Assembly: GCA_041645325.1 (NCBI GenBank)
Contig: JBAZQI010000010.1
Span: forward strand, 1 to 34,571
DNA: 34,571 nucleotides
Direction of reading: 5' to 3'
Source: JAFCCL01 sp041645325
GTDB taxonomy: Archaea; Iainarchaeota; Iainarchaeia; Iainarchaeales; GCA-2688035
The notes under the pieces are model-generated. The model saw only the letters and a list, made by a program, of their open reading frames with translations, made no database searches and was not told the DNA's origin. Position numbers and translations under genes: made by a program. Below, piece after piece: positions 1-6,575 of the stretch. Every line of letters starts with the position of its first letter. The stretch's first letter is position 1.

Positions 1-435
1 AATTGGCTCCGTGACCATAACAGCCTTACAATAAACGCAAATCTCACCAGAAGCGAAGACACGACTTCAGGAACCTATTCAGGAGCTCCGAACACAACCT
101 ACAACGCGTTTTCAAGCACCCAAACGACATTTGCATATATCAAGTCAACGCACAGCGGAAACGTCACTATGGACCTGAATCTTACCGGCACTGATTTGAA
201 CATTAGCGCAACGGTGTTTATTGGGGACGGCAACGAGACATGGAATATTGCAAATGTTACGGCTGGTTCAACCCCAATATCGCCAGTTTCAACCGCAGCC
301 ATACCTGACTGGAACAGGGGCTCATATCCTGACAGCAACACTCAAAACCTATGGTATTGGCTGACAATACCTAACCAACAACTGACGGGAGCCTACACAG
401 GAACAATAACATATAGCTCTGGCCAATCAACATAA
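1..435 (+). CDS. C-terminal part of a secreted, sequon-rich surface protein (partial)
   Basis: The reading frame is open from the first base of the window to a TAA at 433-435, giving the last 144 residues of a longer protein whose start lies outside. The sequence is rich in Thr, Ser and Asn and has about seven N-x-S/T sequons (for example NLT, NTT, NVT, NIS, NET), typical of an extracellular, N-glycosylated beta-sheet protein of the S-layer or adhesin kind. It ends in an alternating pattern (YTGTITYSSG) like the last strand of an Ig-like domain. No C-terminal membrane anchor is visible. The family is not recognised; the extracellular location is inferred from composition. Confidence 0.7.
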   Translation, partial: NWLRDHNSLTINANLTRSEDTTSGTYSGAPNTTYNAFSSTQTTFAYIKSTHSGNVTMDLNLTGTDLNISATVFIGDGNETWNIANVTAGSTPISPVSTAAIPDWNRGSYPDSNTQNLWYWLTIPNQQLTGAYTGTITYSSGQST

Positions 436-451
436 TATTTTCAGCAACCCT

Positions 452-498
452 TGCTAAAGCACACTGAAACTGGTTTTAGCAGGTTAATGCGGTGCTTT
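452..498 (+). terminator. Overlapping inverted repeats after the surface-protein gene
   Basis: TGCTAAA (452-458) can pair with TTTAGCA (475-481), while the overlapping AAAGCAC (456-462) can pair with GTGCTTT (492-498), so two exclusive hairpins are possible just after the stop codon. A T-rich stretch follows at 507-511. A 3'-end processing or termination role is inferred from position only. Confidence 0.35.
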
Positions 499-693
499 AA
501 TAAAGATTTTTGCCCAAAGTTTCAGCGCCAGTAACCATAACAGAACCATCTTCTTTTTGGTATAAAAATAAGTGTATTGGTTCTTACGAGACGCTGGGCG
601 CAACCATTGACCAGAAGAGCCCTTTTGTTTACAATATTTTGCTGGGTTTTTGTGGCACCCGGCGCAAGAGCAAAAAGAAGCCGAAAAACCAAA

Positions 694-707
694 ACATATT
701 TATAAAT
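694..707 (+). promoter_or_regulatory. Probable TATA box of the Alba gene
   Basis: An ATATTTATAAATAG stretch lies about 75-85 nt upstream of the chosen Alba start and about 45 nt upstream of the alternative ATG at 751. It is the best TATA-like element in this gap. The rest of 436-750 holds only the inverted repeats described above and a doubtful TTG-initiated ORF (510-749). Confidence 0.5.
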
Positions 708-780
708 AGATTACAGGCGCATATTTGTCTAATACAGGCATTGCCTTAACATGGAAAAAACAGCGCGGAGGTGCTTTTCG

Positions 781-1053
781 ATGGCTGAAGACAACATTGT
801 TTTCGTGGGAAAAAAGGGCACAATGTGCTATGTTCTGGCAGTTGTAACACAGATTAACCAGGGCGCAAAAGTCGTGCAAATAAAAGCAAGGGGCAGGGCA
901 ATAAGCAGGGCTGTTGACGTTGCCGAAATAGTCAAAAACAAGTTTGTCATGGGAAGCAAGATAGACAATATAGGCATCTCAACCGAAGAAATCAAAACCG
1001 AAGAAGGAAACCTACTGAAGGTTTCGGCAATAGAAATAACCTTGTCAAAGTAA
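781..1053 (+). CDS. alba: Alba chromatin / nucleic-acid-binding protein
   Basis: This 90-residue protein matches the archaeal Alba family along its whole length: an N-terminal NIVFVGKKGTMCYV strand-helix, a helix with VLAVVTQINQGAK, the diagnostic KARGRAISRAVDVAE segment with basic residues that contact nucleic acid, and a C-terminal hairpin ending in IEITLSK. Alba dimers coat DNA and RNA and compact the chromosome. An in-frame ATG at 751 would add ten residues, but a strong GGAGGTG at 767-773 lies just upstream of the ATG at 781, which also gives the usual family length, so 781 is preferred. It is a single gene followed by a repeat-rich gap. Confidence 0.95.
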   Translation: MAEDNIVFVGKKGTMCYVLAVVTQINQGAKVVQIKARGRAISRAVDVAEIVKNKFVMGSKIDNIGISTEEIKTEEGNLLKVSAIEITLSK

Positions 1054-1055
1054 GC

Positions 1056-1150
1056 CTTTTTTTGCTTCCGCAAAAAAAGCCTTGGGAAAATGCCAAAGGC
1101 AAGCCTTTTTTCCTGCTGGGAAAAAAGCCTTGGGAAAAAAAGTTTTCCTT
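1056..1150 (+). repeat. Palindromic repeat cluster, two units
   Basis: Two units of the dispersed hairpin repeat follow the Alba stop codon. Each has a T-run/A-run hairpin followed by a GCCTTGGGAAAA core (1079-1090 and 1127-1137). The gap 1054-1475 also holds a smaller GCC/GGC hairpin near 1160-1195 and a T/G-rich stretch near 1240-1275; I see no convincing gene in it. The ORF across 1062-1397 is K/F-rich translation of these repeats. Confidence 0.7.
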
Positions 1151-1442
1151 TTTTCGCCAGCCTTTGTTAAAAGGCTGTTTTAATGCTGTAAAGGCCCCTA
1201 AAAGGAATGCTTTTCCTTTCAGCCGTATTCTGACCTATGCATTTGGTGTGTTGTTGTTGTTTTTGTTTTGTTGTTGTTTGGGGAAAAAAGGGAAAAGGCA
1301 AGGAAAAACAGGGCAAGAGCCAAAAAAAGCGTGCAAGATAGGCACAACAGGGCAATATATATTATATAATAAGAAAAAAAAGGGTTTGAAACACTAATTT
1401 TGAAGGAACGGATTGTGGTTCCAAAAAAGGGCTTTGCACAAA

Positions 1443-1475
1443 AATTTATATACTATTGTATACATAGGTATACAT
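1443..1475 (+). promoter_or_regulatory. Promoter and operator of the first toxin-antitoxin operon
   Basis: A TATA box (TTTATATA, 1445-1452) sits about 25-30 nt before the antitoxin ATG, implying a leaderless transcript. Between them are two GTATAC palindromes (1458-1463 and 1468-1473) spaced 10 bp apart. Ribbon-helix-helix antitoxins commonly bind such short palindromes to repress their own operon; that role is inferred. Confidence 0.6.
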
Positions 1476-1712
1476 ATGTCTACTGAAACCACAACATTAA
1501 GGATTGAAAATAAGCTAAAAAATGAACTGGATGGATTCAAGAATTTTAGCAGGGAAAGCTATTCTGACATAATAAGGCGGCTCATAAATATCGCCAAAGA
1601 CCCAGACGGTCTTGAGGAAGCCGAAATTCTGCAGATTCAGAAATCCCTTGAAGACATGCGGAATGACAGGGTTCTTTCCCTAAAAGAAGCTGAAAAGAAA
1701 TGGGGCATCTGA
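1476..1712 (+). CDS. Ribbon-helix-helix antitoxin of a type II toxin-antitoxin pair
   Basis: The 78-residue protein starts with a short beta strand (TTTLRIENKLKNELDGF) followed by two helices (ESYSDIIRRLINIAK), the pattern of a CopG/RHH DNA-binding domain in residues 1-45. The rest is an acidic, extended toxin-binding tail ending in KEAEKKWGI. The frame is open further upstream, but ATG 1476 lies just after the TATA box and palindromes. Its TGA is followed directly by the toxin start codon with no spacer, so the two are co-translated. It should neutralise the toxin and repress the operon. The exact antitoxin family was not determined. Confidence 0.85.
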   Translation: MSTETTTLRIENKLKNELDGFKNFSRESYSDIIRRLINIAKDPDGLEEAEILQIQKSLEDMRNDRVLSLKEAEKKWGI

Positions 1713-1967
1713 TTGTTTGAAATACTGCTAACAGAAACATTTGCCCGAGAGTTCAAAACATTAGAGGCCACACTGAGGGAGAGAATCAAGAAAAAGCTTG
1801 AAACCACCGGGCAAAACCCCTCGCAGTATTTTGAGCGCCTTTCCGGACAAGAACTATTCAAACTAAGAATAGGCAAATACAGAATAATAGCCCAAATAAA
1901 CACCATCCAAAAAAAAGTAACCCTGCTAAGCATAGGCCACAGAAAAAACATTTACGACAAGCTATAA
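1713..1967 (+). CDS. RelE/ParE-superfamily toxin
   Basis: This 84-residue protein has the RelE/ParE fold pattern: an N-terminal strand and two helices (TETFAREFKTLEATLRERIKKKLE), the central LSGQELFKLRIGKYRIIAQI strand pair, and a C-terminal VTLLSIGHRKNIYDKL. The arginines in KLRIGKYR and the GHRKNIY end are the usual conserved positions, which favours a ribosome-dependent mRNA interferase, although ParE-like gyrase poisons share the fold. Translation begins at TTG immediately after the antitoxin stop. The protein looks intact. Confidence 0.88.
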   Translation: MFEILLTETFAREFKTLEATLRERIKKKLETTGQNPSQYFERLSGQELFKLRIGKYRIIAQINTIQKKVTLLSIGHRKNIYDKL

Positions 1968-1997
1968 ATTACACCCAAGTCCAACGAAACCCTTAAA

Positions 1998-2114
1998 ATG
2001 GCTAAAGACCTAGTAAACCTTGCAAACCAGCAGGTTTGTGAGGCCCCGCAAAGCAAAGCTTTGCAAGGTAGCGGTAAATCCCTTAATGTGCAGGAAGGTA
2101 TCATGCACAAATAA
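1998..2114 (+). CDS. Possible 38-residue ORF in a structured region
   Basis: An ATG-to-TAA frame of 38 codons lies in the gap between the toxin and the next gene, in the same frame as the toxin after its stop. The peptide starts MAKDLVNLANQQVCEA and resembles no family I know. No ribosome-binding site is visible, and the DNA holds several inverted repeats, so an RNA element or a decayed gene end are equally possible. Confidence 0.2.
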   Translation: MAKDLVNLANQQVCEAPQSKALQGSGKSLNVQEGIMHK

Positions 2115-2152
2115 GGGGTTCGAAACCCAAAGTTGTGCAACCTATTTGTGCA
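2080..2152. other. Inverted-repeat region with alternative pairings
   Basis: CCCTTA plus TGTGCA (2080-2092) can pair with TGCACA (2104-2109) plus TAAGGG (2112-2117). The same TGCACA arm can instead pair with TGTGCA at 2134-2139 or 2147-2152. Just before are two more hairpins, GCAAACC/GGTTTG (near 2020-2040) and GCAAAG/CTTTGC (2048-2064), and GGGTTCGAAACCC (2116-2128) looks like a tRNA T-arm. The local GC content and density of pairing suggest a structured RNA. No function is assigned. Confidence 0.4.
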
Positions 2153-2171
2153 AAGCTCCAAAAAAGGGAAA

Positions 2172-2219
2172 GTATATAAAGGTCATGACACTATCATGAT
2201 ACATCATGCCTGATCATGA
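2172..2219 (+). promoter_or_regulatory. TATA box with four phased TCATGA-type operator copies
   Basis: GTATATAAA (2172-2180) is a TATA box about 30 nt before the ATG at 2206. TCATGA palindromes occur at 2183, 2194 and 2214, and a near-copy TCATGC at 2204, so the spacing is 11, 10 and 10 bp, one helical turn each. The array runs from the TATA box across the transcription start and start codon. It is probably an autoregulatory operator for the winged-helix gene. Confidence 0.6.
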
Positions 2220-2703
2220 TTCATTCAAGCAACTTGAAGGGCTTTTTGGGGACGCGGAAGAATTAAAGAAGATTTCCCCAAAGTTTGCGGAACTAAGCCT
2301 TGATTTGAACGAGATTAGCAGGCACTGCAAAGAGCCAATGTTTTTGGCCGTGCTGTTGTTCAAGCTCGCGGAAGAACGCGAAAAAACAAACAAGTTGCTT
2401 GCAGAGATTCATGACCAGTTTGACCAGATAATGTTCAAGATGAAAACAACAGAAACAGCCCCCTTGCAGCAAATGGGGGCATTAGAGCCTAGCTCAATCC
2501 TTTCGGAACAGGACCAGATGATAATGCACATGGTCCAGTCAAACGGAAGGGCGACAGCCGAGGAAATAAAAGCGGAACTCGGCTATAAGGGAAAAAACGC
2601 CGCGTCGCAAAGACTAAACCGCTTATTCAAAGAAGGGCATTTAAGGAAACTGCAATCAGGGAGGAAAGTATTGTATTTGGCAAGGAATATCCAAATTCCT
2701 TAA
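2206..2703 (+). CDS. Winged-helix transcriptional regulator with N-terminal helical region
   Basis: In this 165-residue protein the last third (about residues 100-160) reads as a winged helix: MIMHMVQSNGRATAEEIKAEL (H1-H2), the recognition helix AASQRLNRLFKEGHLRKLQ, and a wing GRKVLYLARN. Residues about 10-85 are helical and charged and probably mediate dimerisation. The gene is monocistronic and starts at an ATG inside an array of phased TCATGA sites, which points to self-repression. It belongs broadly to the MarR/ArsR-like archaeal wHTH group; its targets and ligand are unknown. Confidence 0.75.
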   Translation: MPDHDSFKQLEGLFGDAEELKKISPKFAELSLDLNEISRHCKEPMFLAVLLFKLAEEREKTNKLLAEIHDQFDQIMFKMKTTETAPLQQMGALEPSSILSEQDQMIMHMVQSNGRATAEEIKAELGYKGKNAASQRLNRLFKEGHLRKLQSGRKVLYLARNIQIP

Positions 2704-2770
2704 CTCCCAACCCCCACCTCCTTCGCCAAATGCAAACCTCCCCCTTAGATGCCCTCCTCCTTTGCCTTAC

Positions 2771-2810
2771 ACTTTTTCTTTTTTGCGAAAAAGAAAACCT
2801 GTGCTAAAAG
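2771..2810. repeat. Hairpin repeat, second family, copy 1
   Basis: A TTTTCTTTTTT / AAAAAGAAAA hairpin around a GCG centre is followed by CCTGTGCT. A related hairpin followed by CCTTTGTGCT lies at 7255-7290. Both are intergenic. This differs from the CCTTGGG repeat family. Confidence 0.45.
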
Positions 2811-2882
2811 AAAAACCTGATTTGCAAAACAAAAGCCTTTGCCTAAGCCTTTTTATTGGTTTTCAACTTCAAATTCTTCACC

Positions 2883-3464
2883 ATGAAAATCATTCTTGCC
2901 ACTTCTTCGCCTTACAGGATTAAGGCATTCAAAATGCTTGGCATTGGCTTTGAGGCAGAGGCAAGCAATGCAGAGGAAAAATTTGCCGGAAGGCCAAATG
3001 GCCCCGAAGCCCTTGTGAAAGAGCTTGCCAGAAGAAAAGCAGAGGCTGTTGCCGGAAGGCACAGGGAAGGCATTGTAATAGGGTTTGATTCAATCGGCTT
3101 TTTTGAAGGCAAAATCCTTGAAAAGCCGGCCTCAAGGGAAGAGGCTTTTGAAAGGCTGAAAAGGCTTTCAGGGCAAAGATTCCGGTTTTTCACCGGAACA
3201 CACTTCATTGACCTTGCCAAAAACAAAACACTTTCAGACGTTTCAAAAACAGATGTTTGGATGAGAAAATTAAGCGAAGAAGAAATAAACGCATACCTTG
3301 ATTCCGACAATCGCTTCATGACATACGCACTTGGCTTTGACCCAGAAGCAAGCTACAGCGCGTCATTTGCTGAAAAGATAAAGGGAAGCTACAACAACCT
3401 CATACATGGGATTGCATTGGAAACCGTTGTTGAGAAACTGAAGGAAATGGGGGCAATTGAATGA
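2883..3464 (+). CDS. Maf-like nucleotide pyrophosphatase
   Basis: The 193-residue protein begins with the Maf signature ILATSSPYRIKAF and has IVIGFDSIGFFEGKILEKPAS near residues 65-85 and GSYNNLIHGIALETV near the C terminus, all in the order seen in Maf proteins, which hydrolyse modified or non-canonical dNTPs/NTPs to monophosphates. The usual GADT motif reads GFDS here, so substrate choice may differ. The frame extends upstream, but ATG 2883 places the first strand at the N terminus as in the family. The stop overlaps the next gene (ATGA), so the pair is translationally coupled. Confidence 0.85.
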   Translation: MKIILATSSPYRIKAFKMLGIGFEAEASNAEEKFAGRPNGPEALVKELARRKAEAVAGRHREGIVIGFDSIGFFEGKILEKPASREEAFERLKRLSGQRFRFFTGTHFIDLAKNKTLSDVSKTDVWMRKLSEEEINAYLDSDNRFMTYALGFDPEASYSASFAEKIKGSYNNLIHGIALETVVEKLKEMGAIE

Positions 3465-3886
3465 GGATTGTGGTCTGCGGAAGCTCTTCTTTCCGAAAAG
3501 AAATGGTCGAATACAAAGGGCAGCTGAATTGCCTGGGGCACGAAGGCATAATTCACCCTTATTACGAAGAGATGGCTGCGGGAAAAATGCCGGAACTTTT
3601 GAAAAGGATTGAAAAAGAGCATGCCGCGGTGAAAAAAGAATATGGCTTCATCAAGTGGTATTATGATGCAATTGTTGGAAGCAATGCAATACTTGTGCTT
3701 AATTTTGAAAAGAAAGGCATCAAGAATTACGTTGGCGGAAACACTTTGATGGAAATAGGGTTTGCCCACGTGAACAACAAAAAAGTGTTCCTGCTGAACC
3801 CGATACCAAAAGAAGTTTCCTATGCGGATGAAATAGAAGCCATGGTCGATGTCGTATTAAACGGCGACCTGAAAAAAATCAGGTGA
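3461..3886 (+). CDS. Nucleoside 2-deoxyribosyltransferase-like protein
   Basis: This 141-residue protein starts with a Rossmann-like strand MRIVVCGSSSF and has SNAILVLNF (about residues 73-81), then GGNTLMEIGFAHVNNKKVFLL (about 91-111), the pattern of the nucleoside 2-deoxyribosyltransferase/DUF4406-like superfamily in which a Glu next to G-x-A contributes to the active site. It overlaps the Maf-like gene by four bases. A shared role in recycling or cleaning nucleotides is inferred from this coupling; the substrate is unknown. A non-enzymatic nucleotide-binding role cannot be excluded. Confidence 0.7.
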   Translation: MRIVVCGSSSFRKEMVEYKGQLNCLGHEGIIHPYYEEMAAGKMPELLKRIEKEHAAVKKEYGFIKWYYDAIVGSNAILVLNFEKKGIKNYVGGNTLMEIGFAHVNNKKVFLLNPIPKEVSYADEIEAMVDVVLNGDLKKIR

Positions 3887-3901
3887 AAAGGGCAGGCATA
3901 G

Positions 3902-3911
3902 CTTTATATTT
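3902..3911 (+). promoter_or_regulatory. TATA box of the HerA-like gene
   Basis: CTTTATATTT lies about 25-33 nt upstream of the ATG at 3935 and just after the preceding stop codon, so the HerA-like gene probably has its own nearly leaderless transcript. Confidence 0.6.
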
Positions 3912-3934
3912 TTCCGATTCCTTTTGTTTAACGC

Positions 3935-5233
3935 ATGGCTATAAAGGAGATTGGGCAGGGCGAGAATGTCATTGGCCGGAGCCTTGGCGACATTGCAAAA
4001 TACGGCAAGGAAGGCACAGGCTATTTGGGCAAGGTTTTGATGTCTTCAGGCGAAAAGCCCGTGCTTGGAAGCAAGATTCTTGTTGATTTGGCAAAGCCCC
4101 ACCTTGTTTTAATTTGCGGAAAGCGCGGAGGCGGGAAGAGCTACAGTTTAGCCGTGCTTTTGGAGGAAATGGCCAGGGTTTCTCCTGCAGTAAAGCAAAG
4201 GCTTTCGGTGATTGTGATTGACACTGTTGGAATTTTTTGGAGCCTCAAGATTCCGGACAAGCAGAACCTTGAAGAGCTTGCGGAGTGGGACTTAAAGCCG
4301 GAGGCAACAGACGTTCAGGTAATGGTGCCAAAGGGAAAGCTTGAGTTTTATGAAAAAAACAAGATTCCTGTTGACGGTGCTTTTACGCTCAAGGCATCCG
4401 AGCTTGAGGCAAGCGAATGGCAGGCACTATTCAAAATGGATTGGGCAGAGCCTGCCGCAGTACTTCTTTCAAGTACAATTGAAGACCTCAAGGAAACACT
4501 CGGCACCTACTATGGCATTCCTGACATCATTTCAATGGTGAAAAAAAACAATGAGGCTGATGCCAATACAAAGCAGGCCGTGATAAACAGGCTTAGGGCC
4601 GCTGAATCCTGGGGCCTGATTGAAAAGCAGGGCACAAAAATAAGGGACATTGTAAGGCCGGGGAAAATCACGGTAATAGATGTGAGCGCCTACAGGCAGG
4701 CAATTGGAATGGAGGGCACAAAGGATATCATTGTGGCATTGCTTGGAAAAAGGCTTTTTGAGGACAGGATGCTTTTCAGGAAAGAAGAGGAAATGAAGCT
4801 TGTCAAGGGAGAAAAGCGCGAGTCCTCAATGCCAATTGTCTGGATGTTCATCGATGAGGCACACATGTTCATGCCAAAAGACGAGGAAAACATTGCGCTG
4901 ACAGTATTGCTTGAATGGGTTAGGGTTGGAAGGCAGCCTGGGCTGAGCCTTGTGCTCGCAACCCAAAGGCCGGAAAAACTGCATCCTGACGCGATAAGCC
5001 AGTGCGACTTGTTCATTTCGCACAGGATGACCGCAGAGCCTGACATAAAGGCAGTTGGGGCACTGCGCCCAAATTACATGCACCAGGATTTTGACAGGTA
5101 CTACAGCGAAATGCCGAGAAGCAAGGGCTTTGCATTAATAATAGATGACAACACCGAAAAAATCTGGATGGTCAAAATAAGGCCAAGGCTTTCATGGGAT
5201 GCGGGCGTCACAGCCTCTGCGTTTTTGACATAA
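3935..5233 (+). CDS. HerA-like (DUF87) ATPase
   Basis: This 432-residue P-loop ATPase has Walker A GKRGGGKS at residues 62-69, IVIDTVGIFWSL shortly after, Walker B IDEAH with D307/E308, and a sensor ATQRP at about 342-346, the order of the HerA/FtsK superfamily (DUF87 and TraG-like cores). HerA-type hexamers translocate DNA, classically with NurA in end resection. No NurA, Mre11 or Rad50 gene is adjacent and the protein lacks an obvious N-terminal HAS barrel, so it is a HerA-like relative rather than proven HerA. A TATA box lies just upstream. Confidence 0.85.
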   Translation: MAIKEIGQGENVIGRSLGDIAKYGKEGTGYLGKVLMSSGEKPVLGSKILVDLAKPHLVLICGKRGGGKSYSLAVLLEEMARVSPAVKQRLSVIVIDTVGIFWSLKIPDKQNLEELAEWDLKPEATDVQVMVPKGKLEFYEKNKIPVDGAFTLKASELEASEWQALFKMDWAEPAAVLLSSTIEDLKETLGTYYGIPDIISMVKKNNEADANTKQAVINRLRAAESWGLIEKQGTKIRDIVRPGKITVIDVSAYRQAIGMEGTKDIIVALLGKRLFEDRMLFRKEEEMKLVKGEKRESSMPIVWMFIDEAHMFMPKDEENIALTVLLEWVRVGRQPGLSLVLATQRPEKLHPDAISQCDLFISHRMTAEPDIKAVGALRPNYMHQDFDRYYSEMPRSKGFALIIDDNTEKIWMVKIRPRLSWDAGVTASAFLT

Positions 5234-5262
5234 AGTCCTATTGGAACTGCTTCTAAAAAAAA

Positions 5263-5540
5263 TGGACGAGGGGAGAATTGAACTCCCGATCTTCGCCGTT
5301 TTCAAGCGCTTTCCCCAAGGCTTTTTTGCCTAAGAAAAAAAGGCTTTTGTTTTGCGAAGCTTTTTCCCAAGGCTTTTTCTGAACCTATAAGGTTCAGAAA
5401 CCGTAAGAGATGCTAAAGCATCTCTAAGGTTTGCCGAAGGCTTCTTTTCGCGAAGCGAAAAGCTTTCTTTCCCAAGGCTTTCTTTCATCAGAAAGAAAGG
5501 CTTTGTGAAGGCGATGTCATAGCCACTAGACCACTCGTCC
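5263..5540 (-). tRNA. tRNA-Val(CAC) with a 205-nt intron
   Basis: On the minus strand the 5' exon is 5540-5504 and the 3' exon 5298-5263. The acceptor GGACGAG pairs with CTCGTCC, the discriminator is A, the anticodon stem TCGCC/GGCGA closes a loop with CAC at 5507-5505, and the T arm is GGGAG-TTCAATT-CTCCC. The intron (5299-5503) sits after position 37, the canonical archaeal site, and at 205 nt is long. It is filled by three units of the palindromic repeat family. No CCA is encoded. The exact bulge-helix-bulge boundaries could shift by one or two bases. Confidence 0.92.
5309..5500 (+). repeat. Three palindromic repeat units inside the tRNA-Val intron
   Basis: Units begin with TTTCCCC-AAGGC at about 5311, TTTCCCAAGGC at 5363 and TTTCCCAAGGC at about 5468. 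Each is followed by a hairpin payload: a T/A-rich stem, a double-hairpin module (CTGAACC/GGTTCAG and AGAGATGC/GCATCTCT), and CTTTCTTTC/GAAAGAAAG with an ATCA loop. The middle module is shared with 19897-19966 at 69 of 70 positions. Confidence 0.85.
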
Positions 5541-5565
5541 ACCAATAAAAGACTTTTTTGGGCAA

Positions 5566-5577
5566 ATGTTTAAATAG
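5566..5577. promoter_or_regulatory. Shared divergent TATA box (tRNA-Val and surface protein)
   Basis: The self-complementary TTTAAA at 5569-5574, in an AT-rich context, lies 31 nt from the tRNA-Val 5' end on one side and 34 nt from the ATG at 5606 on the other. It is the only TATA-like element at suitable distance for either gene, so both probably use it. Confidence 0.5.
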
Positions 5578-5605
5578 TAAATACAAACTAGTTTTACTGG
5601 TTGTG

Positions 5606-6574
5606 ATGAAAAGGGTTGCTTTTGCCTTGTTGGTTCTGCTTTTGGCTGCAGGCTGCGGCGCTGCCTCGATTGAAGTGCAGGAATCTGTGCCTGCAAGCAC
5701 TGTGTGGAGCTTTTCGGTCACACTGCCGAACGCGGTGGATTTTGACGATGCAAAGGTTTTGCTGAACGGAAGCAACATCGCCTCATTTTACACTTATAAC
5801 GGCAAAATAAAGTTTGAAGAGGACGATATTGACAGGGCAAAGGTTTTTTCAAATACTGAGCCGGTGAGCAACAGGGTTTATTTCCTTGTTTCGCCTTTGG
5901 CAAAGGGCACGCATACTCTTAAGCTGGAAGTTGACGGCGCTGCAGCTGATGAGAAAAGCGTGGAATTTTTTGAAATTTATGACGCGGAAGGAAATGCGGA
6001 TTTGCAGGACCAGGTAACAAGCGTCAGGGGAAGCGTCAATTCCCTTGTTGAGCAATTCAACGAACTGGAAGGCGGGCTTGCCAATGCTTTGGGCGCTGAA
6101 GACAAGGCGGAACTCAATGCAGGCATTGCGGAAGTTGAATCGGCATTGTCAAGCCTTGAGGCGGCAGTTGAAGAAAAGGGAAGCGAAAGGGACGCAAAAA
6201 TAAATGCTCTCAACGGTTATTTGCAGCAGCTTGAGGCAAGGGAAAGCGAGCAGGAAATGCAGGCAGGCACTGGATTTTTTTCAATTCCAGGCATCGGAAT
6301 GGAAATGCAGGCATTGCTATTGATTGCTGTTGTTGCGGCTGCCGCGGCTTTCCTTGTTGTAAAATTCAGGGACAGGATTCCCATGAAAAAAGGCCTTTAT
6401 GGCAAAATGAAAATCATGGTGCCTTCTTTTTCAAATTATGACGATGACATTACTGAACAGGCCATGAAAGCGGCGCAGAAAGACGGCCCTGATGGAAAGT
6501 GGGCGTTTGGAAGCGAAGCGCGCAAAGAAGAAGCGCACGAAGGGTTTGGCATTGGCAGCCTGATCAAAAAATAG
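5606..6574 (+). CDS. Secreted, C-terminally membrane-anchored coiled-coil protein
   Basis: The 322-residue protein begins with a signal peptide (MKRVAFALLVLLLAAGCGA), in which the Cys could be a lipobox cysteine. A beta-rich ectodomain follows to about residue 125 (VPASTVWSFSVTLP and similar), then a helical coiled coil rich in Glu/Ala/Leu to about 215, a transmembrane helix near 233-251, and a basic to acidic cytoplasmic tail of about 70 residues. The upstream frame lacks a signal peptide, so ATG 5606, 34 nt after the TATA box, is chosen. Family not recognised. The layout matches the proteins at 23580 and 24418. Confidence 0.75.
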   Translation: MKRVAFALLVLLLAAGCGAASIEVQESVPASTVWSFSVTLPNAVDFDDAKVLLNGSNIASFYTYNGKIKFEEDDIDRAKVFSNTEPVSNRVYFLVSPLAKGTHTLKLEVDGAAADEKSVEFFEIYDAEGNADLQDQVTSVRGSVNSLVEQFNELEGGLANALGAEDKAELNAGIAEVESALSSLEAAVEEKGSERDAKINALNGYLQQLEARESEQEMQAGTGFFSIPGIGMEMQALLLIAVVAAAAAFLVVKFRDRIPMKKGLYGKMKIMVPSFSNYDDDITEQAMKAAQKDGPDGKWAFGSEARKEEAHEGFGIGSLIKK

Positions 6575-6575
6575 G

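Noticed and set aside
510..749. TTG-initiated 79-residue ORF before Alba
   Set aside because: It has no ribosome-binding site, runs through the Alba promoter and has no recognisable family or clear codon bias.
1062..1397. 111-residue K/F-rich ORF after Alba
   Set aside because: It is translation of the palindromic repeats and of low-complexity DNA.
2080..2152. A tRNA gene (GGGTTCGAAACCC looks like a T arm)
   Set aside because: The T stem has only three pairs and no acceptor or anticodon stem can be formed around it.
3935..5233. Anti-phage HerA-type defence system
   Set aside because: No partner nuclease or SIR2-like gene is adjacent; a housekeeping HerA-like ATPase is the simpler reading.
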